Part shown: positions 16,829 through 25,077 of the stretch, piece by piece
How the letters are laid out: every line of letters begins with the position of its first letter
Numbering within the stretch: the stretch's first letter is position 1
Assembly (NCBI GenBank): GCA_018001225.1
Contig: JAGNIJ010000031.1
Span: 1 to 52,522, forward strand
Source of the DNA: Kiritimatiellia bacterium
Lineage (GTDB): Bacteria; Verrucomicrobiota; Kiritimatiellia; CAIQIC01; JAGNIJ01
Direction: 5' to 3'
DNA: 52,522 nt
Made by a program: the position numbers and the translations under genes
Notes under the pieces: model-generated
What the model saw: only the letters and a program-made list of their open reading frames with translations
Told to the model about the DNA's origin: nothing
The model's database searches: none

Positions 16829-17480
16829 AGGCCAATCGAGCAAGGTCCCTCATGTGGGCGATGGTCAGCTTGCTTTTAATGCGTTCGTAATAGCTGCCGA
16901 CGGTTTTCTCGCTGACGCCCAGCGTCCGGGCGATCTGCCCGGTGGCCAATCCTCTCCCCAGGGACTCGAACACGGTCAGTTCCTGCGTCGAGAGGACCTG
17001 CTCCACAGATTTCCCGTCCGCCCCGTCCTTCATGACCTGCGTCAGGAGCTGCTGGCGCACGCGTTCGCTAACCACCCGCTGCCCGGCCGCGATCCGTTTC
17101 ACCGCGTCAACGATCTCTCCCGCCTCCGCCGTCTTCATCAGGTAGCCCCGGGCCCCCGCCCGGAGCGCCCGGACGGCATAGAGGCACTCATCGTGCATCG
17201 ACAGGACCAGCATGTTCAGCGATGGATCCATCTGTTTGAATCGCTGGATCAGGGCCAGCCCGCTCCGGTCCGGGAGCCCGAGGTTGATAATGGCCACATC
17301 CGCGCCTTGTTCGGGAAACCGGCGCAGGGCCTCTTCATACCCCGCGGCTTCCCCCACCACCCGGATGCCGCCGGACTCGACGAGAAGGTCGTGGAGGCTG
17401 CTCCGGACCACGGGATGGTCTTCCACCAGGAATACCCGCGCGATCCCGACGCCTTCCGTCTGGCTCATGACCCGGCTCAT
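16800..17480 (-). CDS. LuxR/NarL-family regulator with non-phosphorylatable receiver
   Basis: 226 residues. The receiver keeps the acidic pair (VFLVEDHPVVRSS, Glu20-Asp21) and the Lys in YLMKTAE. At the position of the phospho-acceptor Asp it has Asn66 (VAIINLGLPDRSG; codon AAC, read directly). The LuxR-type HTH (~165-215) is intact: STQELTVFESLGRGLATGQIA, LGVSEKTVGSYYERIKSKL. ATG 17480 overlaps the kinase stop (ATGA), so the two are translationally coupled; an internal ATG at 17468 is an alternative. Without the Asp it cannot be switched by ordinary phosphorylation; it may act constitutively, as an atypical receiver, or by binding the kinase or another regulator. Its gene end overlaps the start of the PEP-CTERM gene, a possible target. 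Confidence 0.9.
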   Translation of the reverse strand: MSRVMSQTEGVGIARVFLVEDHPVVRSSLHDLLVESGGIRVVGEAAGYEEALRRFPEQGADVAIINLGLPDRSGLALIQRFKQMDPSLNMLVLSMHDECLYAVRALRAGARGYLMKTAEAGEIVDAVKRIAAGQRVVSERVRQQLLTQVMKDGADGKSVEQVLSTQELTVFESLGRGLATGQIARTLGVSEKTVGSYYERIKSKLTIAHMRDLARLAYDWISDREL

Positions 17481-19645
17481 GCGGAAACCTCGGACGGATT
17501 GGATGCCAGGGGAAAGTCGCACGCCAGCACGGTGCGCCCCTCTCCGTCGGAGCGTATTTGCAGGCGCGCGCCGATCAACCGGGCCCGCTGCTCCATGATG
17601 GCCAACCCCATGCCGACGCGGCGCTCGGGCAGGGCCTCGAAGGGGCGTCCGTCGTTTTCCATCCGCAGCGCGGCCCGCCCCTCGCCGCAAGGCGCCAGGG
17701 ACAACTTGACCTGCCGCGCCCCGGCATGCCGGGCGGCGTTGCGCATCCCCTCCTGCGTAATCCGGTACAGGTGGGCCGCGGTTTCCGGACTCACCTCGCC
17801 CTCGGGAAGGGCGCACTCCATCGCGGTCTGCAGTCCAAAATGCCGGGCATTCAACTCCATGAGTTCCTTCAAGGCATCGTACAGACTGTTCGACAACAGA
17901 AGGAAGGGTACCATGGAGCGGGCCAGGCTCCGGGTTTCGAACGCCAGTTCCGAGACCACGGTCGAGAGCTTCTGGACATCCGCCGTCCCGATGGCCTGGC
18001 CACGGCCCGCGCGCTGCTCGAGGACGTTGCACTGGAAGGTCAGCGCCGAGATGTACTGCCCCAGGCCGTCGTGGATATCCCACCCGATCGCCTGACGCTC
18101 CCGCTCGCTGATTTCCTGGGTCAGGCGCTGAATCTTGAACCGCTCGGTCAGATCGCGGGCCACGCACAGGACGGCCGTCGTGCCGGCGTATTCCATGGGT
18201 TGGAGCAGCATTTCGACCGGCACTTCGGCGCCCGCGGCCGCCACGCAGGTGAGTTCCCAAAGCGCCCGCTCCCCCCGCGCCGCGCGGCCCAGGTGCCGGC
18301 GAAGTTCCGCGTGCCGGGACGGAGGCACCAAGTCGTCGAGTTTCTTCCGGCACAGCAGGTCCCCGGGAAGACCGAGCTTGGCCGAGGCCGCGGGATTGGC
18401 GTGACGAATCGCGCCGTCTGCGTTCACGATCATGATGATGTCCCCGGCGGCCTCGAACAACTGGCGATACCGCTCCTCGTTGATCCGAAGCGCCGCCTGG
18501 GCCCGACGGCGCGCCGCCCGGTTGACAAGCAGCAGGATGATGATGAAGGTCTCCAGGGCCACGACGATCACGCTGCCCAGCAAGACCCACCGGTGACGCT
18601 CGAAGAAGGAGATGTCCCGGTTGAGGATATCGCTCCCGGCCGGCAGACGCCGAGGCGCCAGGCCCCAGCGGTCGAGCTGTCGCTGATCAAACACGTAGTG
18701 AGCGGCCTCGATGCGCTGGAACGGGATTTCCCCCGCCTCCTCGCCGTCCAGCAGGCGCTGCACCAGACCGCCGGCCACCCGCCCCTGAACAAGCCCGTGG
18801 CTCACCTTTCCTCCGACGGCACCGAAACCCACGGCCTCCTCGTTGGAGGTATAAACCGGCGCCTTGGCGTGACGGCACAGGACGGGAAGAAGCCGCTGCG
18901 GCAGGTACATCTCCCCCACCCGGTCGAGGTAGAATTCCGCGAAGAAGATCACGTCCCGCCCGGGCACCTTCTCCACGCCGGCCAGCAACTGACCCAGCGT
19001 AAGGCCCTGCGCTTCCTTGTCGAAGAAAACGACCGGGACGGGGAATCGGCGGGCGGCGGCCAATTGCTCGATTTGCCATCGCTGGGCCATCCCCTCGCTG
19101 GTCCGGTCGGTGATCACATGTACCGCTTGCGCAGCGGGATGCAGCGCAAGCGCCACCTCAAGGGTGTCGCCCGGGTCCAGTTTGTTTTGCAGGCCGGTCA
19201 GCCAGGGCTCTTCCTCCATCGCCGCGGTCTCGGCGGCGCTGATGCCGCAGGCCACGACGGGTTTACCGGGCAGGATCCGGTCGCGGTAGGCGCGCATTAA
19301 TCGGTAGGCATCATCGTTCAGCGTGACCACCACGTCCATGCGGCGGCCGAAGTATTTCTGGATCATCAGGCGCGCGAACAGATCGAGGTACTCCGCCCGC
19401 CGGCCCATGCGCTTGGCGTCCAGGTATTCGACGTACATTTCCGCGTTGGTCGATATGACGGCCCGCAGGCCCTCGATCTGCGCCTTCTCCAACTGCTGGT
19501 CGGGATGGAAGGAGGCCACGACCAGCACGCCCCGCGCGTTGACCTGGGCCCTGGCGCTTCCGAACATCATCCCCAGGACCAGCCAACACAGCAGGCCCGC
19601 ACACCCGCCCGCACGCGCGCGGGTCATCTTTTCCCGTATCTCCAT
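17477..19645 (-). CDS. Sensor histidine kinase: periplasmic ABC-binding-like domain, PAS, HisKA_3
   Basis: 722 residues. Signal sequence (GLLCWLVLGMMFGSARA|Q). A periplasmic region of ~300 residues resembles ABC substrate-binding domains of the kind fused to sensors: GVLVVASFHPDQQLEKAQIE, VVVTLNDDAYRLM, GKPVVACGI, VHVITDRTSEG, APVYTSNEEAVGFGAVGG. One membrane helix follows (~347-372, VLLGSVIVVALETFIIILLL). A cytoplasmic PAS domain (RYRQLFEAAGDIIMIVNADG) leads to HisKA_3 with WDIHDGLGQY, phospho-acceptor His525, then a GHKL ATPase (ITQEGMRNAARHAGA with Asn636; ENDG; GMGLAIMEQRA). All catalytic boxes are present. It probably senses a small periplasmic ligand. It lies 23 bases after the He_PIG protein gene and overlaps its regulator by 4 bases, linking signalling to the RHS gene block. 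Partner ambiguity arises because that regulator lacks the phospho-Asp. Confidence 0.9.
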   Translation of the reverse strand: MEIREKMTRARAGGCAGLLCWLVLGMMFGSARAQVNARGVLVVASFHPDQQLEKAQIEGLRAVISTNAEMYVEYLDAKRMGRRAEYLDLFARLMIQKYFGRRMDVVVTLNDDAYRLMRAYRDRILPGKPVVACGISAAETAAMEEEPWLTGLQNKLDPGDTLEVALALHPAAQAVHVITDRTSEGMAQRWQIEQLAAARRFPVPVVFFDKEAQGLTLGQLLAGVEKVPGRDVIFFAEFYLDRVGEMYLPQRLLPVLCRHAKAPVYTSNEEAVGFGAVGGKVSHGLVQGRVAGGLVQRLLDGEEAGEIPFQRIEAAHYVFDQRQLDRWGLAPRRLPAGSDILNRDISFFERHRWVLLGSVIVVALETFIIILLLVNRAARRRAQAALRINEERYRQLFEAAGDIIMIVNADGAIRHANPAASAKLGLPGDLLCRKKLDDLVPPSRHAELRRHLGRAARGERALWELTCVAAAGAEVPVEMLLQPMEYAGTTAVLCVARDLTERFKIQRLTQEISERERQAIGWDIHDGLGQYISALTFQCNVLEQRAGRGQAIGTADVQKLSTVVSELAFETRSLARSMVPFLLLSNSLYDALKELMELNARHFGLQTAMECALPEGEVSPETAAHLYRITQEGMRNAARHAGARQVKLSLAPCGEGRAALRMENDGRPFEALPERRVGMGLAIMEQRARLIGARLQIRSDGEGRTVLACDFPLASNPSEVSA

Positions 19646-19668
19646 CTTCCTCGGTATCCCGCCCGCGG

Positions 19669-22320
19669 TCAGAATTCCACGTCCGTCGCGGCTCCGCGTC
19701 GCAGGTAATAATAGGCCTGGCCGGGCTGCAGAACCTCGTTGGTCGAAACGATCTGGAATGTGGTCAGGTCGAACCAGTTGCCGTCGTACGGCGCGCCCCA
19801 GCCTTCCACGTACATCAGCCGGCGCCAGCTGCCGTCGGGCTTCTGAAGGACCAGGATGTCCGAATCCTCCTCCGAACCCTGGCTGGTCGCCGCCTCCGCG
19901 AACGTCTGCTTCAGCGGGACATCCTTTCCTTCGGACAATCCGATCAGGTTCCAGCCGGGAACCAGCCGGTTGGTCTGCGACCCGTCGTTGCCCACCGGTC
20001 CCGTGAACGTGACCCGCGCGGGCGTTCCCACCTTGCGCGCAACCCAGAGGCCCTGCCCCGGCGGCAGCTCGTAGGTGCTGGCCTCGCCGCCGGCTTCACG
20101 CCACGTCCCCGAGGCGTCCAGGTACAAGGAACGCCAGCTTCCGCTGGGCTGCAGGATGTAGATTTCGTCGGCCCCGGACCCGAGCCCGCCGTCGCGGCCC
20201 TGCAGGACATCGGCCAACGCCGATCCGAACTCGCCGTCGAACCGGCGGTCCGACCGCAGCGGCGGCGCGATCATCGTGTACCCGGCCGCGCGGATGTCAC
20301 GGCGGATCAGGCCCCAGATCTTGTTCGCGTCCGGCCGCTCGCCGGCCAGCACGGTCCGGTAGTAGCGGCGCATGACGTTCTCGAGCGCCTCGCTGTCCGC
20401 CAGCCGCTCCTGGCTGCCCGACGCCGGGCGATTTTCACCCACCGCCTGCCATATCGCGTTGGTCGCGAAGGGATTGCTGGCGGCATACACGTCGTAGAGC
20501 AGGCCCTCGACGCTATCCCACACGACCGTGGCCGTCTGGCTGGACGTTCGGGCGACCAGTTCCTTGATCTCCGGCTCCCAGTCCGCCAGGGAGACCGGCA
20601 GCCCCTGCGCGTTGAACGCCTCGTCCGACAGGCCCACGTATACGCGTACGATCTCCCAATCCGTGAGTTCGCCGTCCGTCGCCAGGAACCGTACGGGATG
20701 CACGCCGTAGTCGTCCCCGTCCGTCCGCCAGTGGAAGAGACCGGTGCCGTCATGGTAGTCCGTGAACGTGGCGCCCTCCGGCAGCGGGGCCGCGCTCAAG
20801 GAAGGCAGCACGTTGTTCGGGTCGCTGGCCTGCACCAGGAAGCCCAGTTGCTGGCCCGCGCGGACCACCTTGCGTCCGATGTACTGGAGCACGGGCGCAT
20901 CGTTATGGTCTACCGGGCGCGGCTTCAGGCGGATCTCGTATAAGCCCCCGCCGAAGGAATCGAAAAGATGCAGCGCGAAGAGCCGGTTCGTGCTCCCCTC
21001 GGCCCGGTTGCGCGTGATCCAGACATTGCAGGCCGGCAGGGCGGACCCGTCCGACGAGCGAAGAACCGACTCCAGTTCATAGACCTCCCCCGCGGGGAAC
21101 GGCATGCCGACGTAGAGGGGCGACAGCGAAGCCGGCGCCTGCAAGTGGTAGGTGATCACCTCCTGGCCCTCGCCCGTGTCCACCCATTCCAGGGACGAGG
21201 CGGCGGTCAGGTTCGTCACAACGGTATCCAGGTTCTCGGATTCGTAGAGGCGCACGGCATCGCGATCGTCCGCCAGGAAGTCACGGATGCGGTCGCGACC
21301 CGGCAAGTCCATCAGCACGGCCTGCATCAGGGTGTGGACGTTCTTCTGCACAATCAGGGAAGTTAGTTGCCCGCCCAGTTCGTCCGCGTGGCGCACGGTG
21401 GCCCGTACGTCGGTGAATTCCCCGGAGAGGGTACACTCCATGTCCACCCGCACGGAGGCCGCCCGGTCCGGTTCGATGGTCCCGAAATTGAACGCGGTCT
21501 GCTGTACGCTGCCCAGGGCCTGCCCGTTGACCTCGGCGCCCAGCACCGTGAAATTGACCAGCAGTTCCTGGTTGTTCCGCTGGATGTTCGGGTACCCGGC
21601 GCTCATGTTGACGTTGCGCGCAGCGCCGGCGCCCACGTTGCGGATGCGCATGCCGTAATGGAACGGCACGGGCGGCTCGATCGCCGGCGTAAGCGGATCG
21701 TCGCCCTCCACCCGGGCCGGCAGGAAGTAGTCGAGCGCCAGCCGCGGCATCGGCTTGACCCGGATCTTGTCCGGGATCAGCGGGATGGCCGTCTCCTCGC
21801 CGCTGGCCTTGTAGCGCAGGCGCCCGCCGACCAGGAATTCCTGCCCGAAGGCCGAGTTCCCGCCGGTGCCCGGGGCCGGGATGATCAGCCAGTGTACCGT
21901 CGCCGACGTCGCCTCCCGGACCGTGCCCCGGCCGTCCACATTGTCAATGTTCGTGAGATCGGGTTCCCGGACGAAGAACCACGCGTTCGTTTGAGTTGGA
22001 TCCGAGGTCGAGGGCACCAGATTGCCCGCCAAATCGGTGATCCAGATTTTTACTTCCACGTCTTGGAGGAACATGGTCGTGTAGCCGTTATGGATCTTGA
22101 CCTCCGCGTCGAAGGCCTGGCGCTCCAAAGTCAGATCCTGCTTCACGTCCATGTTGACCTTGGCGCACACGGTCGACTCGTCCTCGGCCTTGGCCTCGCG
22201 CTCAACGTTGATCGCCCACTGGCCAATGATCTCGTCCCAGGAGGCCCGCGCGGGAACGCCCTGGTATAGCAGGGCCAGCAGGCATCCCCCGAGTGTCGCG
22301 CCGATCGTTTTCGTCTTCAT
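19669..22320 (-). CDS. Secreted He_PIG module protein, paralogous to the centre of the RHS giant
   Basis: 883 residues from ATG 22320; GAGAGG a few bases upstream supports this start over the longer open frame. Signal peptide: KTKTIGATLGGCLLALLYQG, cleavage near ARA|S. Residues ~60-400 form a beta-rich region (LTLERQAFDAEVKIHNGY, PMPRLALDYFLP, DDPLTPAIEPPVPFHYGM). A putative Ig domain of He_PIG type follows (APVLQYIGRKVVRAGQQLGF then DYGVHPVRFLATDGEL). The C-terminal ~300 residues have an FN3-like stretch and short repeats (LPPGQGLWVARK, LQPGQAYYYLRRG). The first ~600 residues align in order with an internal part of the giant RHS protein (about 38,920-40,620). It is likely exported and may bind or assemble with the RHS product. 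No enzyme motif is seen. It lies 23 bases after the transglutaminase gene. Confidence 0.85.
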   Translation of the reverse strand: MKTKTIGATLGGCLLALLYQGVPARASWDEIIGQWAINVEREAKAEDESTVCAKVNMDVKQDLTLERQAFDAEVKIHNGYTTMFLQDVEVKIWITDLAGNLVPSTSDPTQTNAWFFVREPDLTNIDNVDGRGTVREATSATVHWLIIPAPGTGGNSAFGQEFLVGGRLRYKASGEETAIPLIPDKIRVKPMPRLALDYFLPARVEGDDPLTPAIEPPVPFHYGMRIRNVGAGAARNVNMSAGYPNIQRNNQELLVNFTVLGAEVNGQALGSVQQTAFNFGTIEPDRAASVRVDMECTLSGEFTDVRATVRHADELGGQLTSLIVQKNVHTLMQAVLMDLPGRDRIRDFLADDRDAVRLYESENLDTVVTNLTAASSLEWVDTGEGQEVITYHLQAPASLSPLYVGMPFPAGEVYELESVLRSSDGSALPACNVWITRNRAEGSTNRLFALHLFDSFGGGLYEIRLKPRPVDHNDAPVLQYIGRKVVRAGQQLGFLVQASDPNNVLPSLSAAPLPEGATFTDYHDGTGLFHWRTDGDDYGVHPVRFLATDGELTDWEIVRVYVGLSDEAFNAQGLPVSLADWEPEIKELVARTSSQTATVVWDSVEGLLYDVYAASNPFATNAIWQAVGENRPASGSQERLADSEALENVMRRYYRTVLAGERPDANKIWGLIRRDIRAAGYTMIAPPLRSDRRFDGEFGSALADVLQGRDGGLGSGADEIYILQPSGSWRSLYLDASGTWREAGGEASTYELPPGQGLWVARKVGTPARVTFTGPVGNDGSQTNRLVPGWNLIGLSEGKDVPLKQTFAEAATSQGSEEDSDILVLQKPDGSWRRLMYVEGWGAPYDGNWFDLTTFQIVSTNEVLQPGQAYYYLRRGAATDVEF

Positions 22321-22343
22321 GGCTGCCTCTCTTTCCTGGCTGC

Positions 22344-23222
22344 CTATCGCAAACCGTTCATCCGGGCCTCCACGCCCTCCGGCGCGACCAGGCGCGCGCG
22401 GTGGAAGAAGCCCGTCCGCTCGTCCGGCGCCGGGGTATGCACCTTCATCAGGACATACCGCGGTTCCTGGACATCCCAATCGCCGAGCGCGAGATCCACG
22501 ATGACCCACGCTCTCCCGTCATGAAACTCGGCCCAATTATGGTAGCCGGCTGCCGCCAGCACGCAGTTACCGTCGCAGCGGTATCCCCCGAGGACGCGAG
22601 CCGGAATCCCCCGGGCCCGGCACAGGGCCACGAAGAGATAGGCCAACTCGGTGCAATCGCCCTGTTCGTGCTGCAGCGCCCACAAGGCGCCGCGGTCCGC
22701 CGGATCGATGTCCTTGACACGGATCTTCGCTCGAATGAAATCGAAGAACCATCGCGCCGTCTCGCGGGCGTCGCCGGCCGGGGCCTCGGCCGCCTGTTTC
22801 TTGATCTCCGGCGCTTCCGACTCAATCCATTCCTCCGGCCGAAGGTAGTCGCGCGGCTCGTCGCCGCTTTGCAGGCCCGGATCCTGCGCGGCATGATCCA
22901 GTCGGGCCTCGATCTCGACCAGGCGGCTGCCGAGGGGCGGAAGAAACGGAAGGACCACGCAGGCCACCTGGTTGCCGGCCCCGTCCCGCAGCACTTCCGC
23001 TTCCGGCACCACCTTGAAATCCAATGTCCGCTGGCGCACGGCCTGGCAAACGGGCAACTGCACATAAAGCACGATGCCCGTGGCGGATACATTGCGGGTG
23101 TTTTCAACCGTGAAGCTGTAGCGCACGTAGCGCGCGGCCCCGGATTCGCCCCGGGCCAGAGGAGTAGCCGCGACCACGACGAGGCTCGCCGTCGCCACGC
23201 ACCGCAGATAAGAACCGATCAT
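22344..23222 (-). CDS. Secreted transglutaminase-like (TGc) cysteine peptidase-fold protein
   Basis: 292 residues. A short signal peptide (MIGSYLRCVATASLVVVAAT then RGE). An N-terminal beta-rich domain (~25-115, VRYSFTVENTRNVSATG) typical of proteins with a C-terminal transglutaminase core. The TGc core spans ~150-270: nucleophile Cys in EQGDCTELAYLFVALCRARG followed by IPARVLGGY, His in AAGYHNWAEF, and Asp in WVIVDLALGD. The triad is complete. Such domains act as transglutaminases, amidases or proteases; the substrate here is unknown, and cross-linking or trimming of the neighbouring surface proteins is only a possibility. ATG 23222 overlaps the upstream stop (ATGA), and GGAAGGAG lies 11 bases before it, so translation is coupled to the Ig-like protein gene. 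Confidence 0.88.
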   Translation of the reverse strand: MIGSYLRCVATASLVVVAATPLARGESGAARYVRYSFTVENTRNVSATGIVLYVQLPVCQAVRQRTLDFKVVPEAEVLRDGAGNQVACVVLPFLPPLGSRLVEIEARLDHAAQDPGLQSGDEPRDYLRPEEWIESEAPEIKKQAAEAPAGDARETARWFFDFIRAKIRVKDIDPADRGALWALQHEQGDCTELAYLFVALCRARGIPARVLGGYRCDGNCVLAAAGYHNWAEFHDGRAWVIVDLALGDWDVQEPRYVLMKVHTPAPDERTGFFHRARLVAPEGVEARMNGLR

Positions 23223-24214
23223 GGCAAACTCACTCCTTCCCATCGGCCGAGGTTGCGGGACAGGTTCCGCTTCGGATCGAACTCCATGTTCCGCGTCCCG
23301 TCCGGGTTGACATAGTACCGGAACTTCAGCGTGCTCCGGTCGGTTCCATATCCGGACAGGTCGAAATCGCCGTGGAGCTTCCCGTACCACGCATTTGTAA
23401 CCTCTCCCGCGTCGTTGGTCTGCGTACGCACGCGGAAAAAGTAATTCAGGTCCTCCGGCCGCTCGACATTGTAGTAGCCCTTCTGCGGGTCGGCCCCGAA
23501 GGCGATGATGTTGGTGGCGTGGTAGCCGTCGTCCGGCGCAAAACGCGGCAGGCGATACACACTACCCAGGTAAGACTTATAGGGCCAGCGGACCTCCTGG
23601 ATGCCGTCATCCGGATTGGAGAAGGTCAGTTCCAGTTTCACGTCGAAGTTGTCCCAACTCTCGGCGCGGCGGGTGTAGGTGAACAGGAAATCGCGCACCG
23701 TGCCCCGGCCGTGCGGAACAGTCCAGTCCCCGGCTTCCAAATCGTAACCCAGCGCCCGGCTCTCCGCGGGGATGGTCGTCTCCACGTTCCGGGCATACAT
23801 GGGAACGGGATTTTCGATCGGACGCAACAGGGCTTCTGCGATCGGATTCCACGGCACCCATTTGCCCGTGTCCACGCCGTCGAACAGGAACTCGCCGCGC
23901 GTCACGTAGTGGCCGTCCTTGTACGCGCTGAAGTACGCGCCGCCGTCAGACCCCATCGAGCCGGCGCGGAACTGGCCGTTGGTATCCGTCAGGCCCTGGA
24001 CAGGCGGCGCGTTATCGTTCAGCGCGAAGGAAACGCTCACGTTCGCGCCCTCTACCGGCACGCCCTGCTCGTTCCCGACCGTCACGGTGGCCTCGGCGGG
24101 AATCCCGGCCCGGGCCCGGCCGGCCAGCAGCCCCCCGCCCACGATAAGCAGAACCCATTTCCAGGCCACCCCGCCGATGCCCACCCGCTTGCTCCTGTTT
24201 TTCGACACCGTCAT
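23219..24214 (-). CDS. Secreted Ig-like (carboxypeptidase-regulatory-type) protein next to RHS effector
   Basis: 331 residues. A basic N-terminus and hydrophobic stretch (VAWKWVLLIVGGGLLAG, cleavage near ARAG) give a signal peptide. Residues ~38-120 look like a carboxypeptidase-regulatory or Ig-like fold (ATVTVGNEQGVPVEGANVSV, then TDTNGQFRAGSM). The remaining ~200 residues are rich in aromatic residues and Asp/Asn (HGDFDLSGYGTDRSTLKFRY) and are not recognised. It starts only 18 bases after the stop of the giant RHS gene, the place where immunity genes of RHS toxins usually lie. Since Tle1-type lipases act from the periplasmic side, an exported protein here could be the immunity partner; this is inference from position and signal peptide only. 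It could equally be an accessory surface protein. Confidence 0.78.
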   Translation of the reverse strand: MTVSKNRSKRVGIGGVAWKWVLLIVGGGLLAGRARAGIPAEATVTVGNEQGVPVEGANVSVSFALNDNAPPVQGLTDTNGQFRAGSMGSDGGAYFSAYKDGHYVTRGEFLFDGVDTGKWVPWNPIAEALLRPIENPVPMYARNVETTIPAESRALGYDLEAGDWTVPHGRGTVRDFLFTYTRRAESWDNFDVKLELTFSNPDDGIQEVRWPYKSYLGSVYRLPRFAPDDGYHATNIIAFGADPQKGYYNVERPEDLNYFFRVRTQTNDAGEVTNAWYGKLHGDFDLSGYGTDRSTLKFRYYVNPDGTRNMEFDPKRNLSRNLGRWEGVSLP

Positions 24215-24232
24215 CTTGTGCCAAGGCTCCGT

Positions 24233-25077
24233 TTACTTGACCTGCGTAGAATCGGTGACCTTCAAATTACTGGAGTAGGTCGTTCGGTGTCCCCGCTGGA
24301 TTAGCCAAAGGTCGTCCAGGACGGGATACCTTTCGTCATGGCTATACCTCTTCCAATCCGTAGGACGTTTGCTGCCGTCTGAACGATATCCATACTTGCT
24401 CATATCCAAAGGAACGCCCTTGCTGCGCGCCTGCTCTACCATCCATTTCAGGGATTCCAGGTTGGATGTTTCGTAACCTCCGCCGATGTCCGAGTGCACA
24501 CCTTCGAAAGGCATCTCTATGAAATTATCGCCTTTCAGTATGTAATAATCGTCCTCGTGCCGCCACTTGGTTCTCCAGTAGAAGTCCGCCACCGAGGTCA
24601 GCGGGAACAGGCCGCGGTACTCGTCCCGGGCCACGGCATGGGCGACCCACTCCACGTTCGGCGGGATATCCAGGCGCACACCCCAGTTGATATTGAGGCC
24701 GGCAGAGGGCGCGCCCACCTGGGCGACCGTATCGAAGATGCCCATGAACCGGACCTTGACGCACAGCCGGTAGTAATCGTGGAGCATGTTGGCGAATTCG
24801 CGGGCCATGGCCGCCCCTCGGCTGAAGCCGAAAACGTCCACGGTTCGATCGCCCCGCCCCCCGTCGAACGTCTCTTCAAATTTCTCCAGCATCCATTCCA
24901 ACCGCTTGTTGGCGCCGCGGCCATTCAGGTTACCGGCCACGTTATGCCATCCGTCACCGGTGCCCACGCCGTTGTGATACCACTTGGGCCCGATGTACAT
25001 GTTGTGCAGATCGGCCACGAAGGTGGAGGATGCGGGTTTCTCATCCTTATGATTCCCCGTTCCGTCGAAGAAGTATC
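24233..25077 (-). other. C-terminal DUF2235 (Tle1-like) alpha/beta-hydrolase effector domain
   Basis: About 280 residues immediately after RHS core B. Family motifs: YFFDGTGNHKDE at the start, DVFGFSRGAAMAREF with the nucleophilic Ser in G-x-S-x-G, RFMGIFDTVAQVG with the acidic residue, and EGVHSDIGGGY with the likely catalytic His. DUF2235 includes type VI phospholipase effectors of the Tle1 group, so the predicted activity is cleavage of a phospholipid or other ester. All three positions look intact. Confidence 0.85.

Noticed and set aside
14426..16879. Plus-strand open frame of about 817 codons across the TPR, DUF1573 and PEP-CTERM genes
   Set aside because: It spans several genes with clear domains on the minus strand, and its composition is that of an antisense shadow. 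The same applies to 3123-4673, 5172-6434, 27623-30520 and 35846-37828.
19669..22509. Longer start at 22509 for the He_PIG module protein
   Set aside because: The extra N-terminal residues are Arg/Gly-rich and overlap the transglutaminase gene; ATG 22320 has a ribosome site and begins a clear signal peptide.
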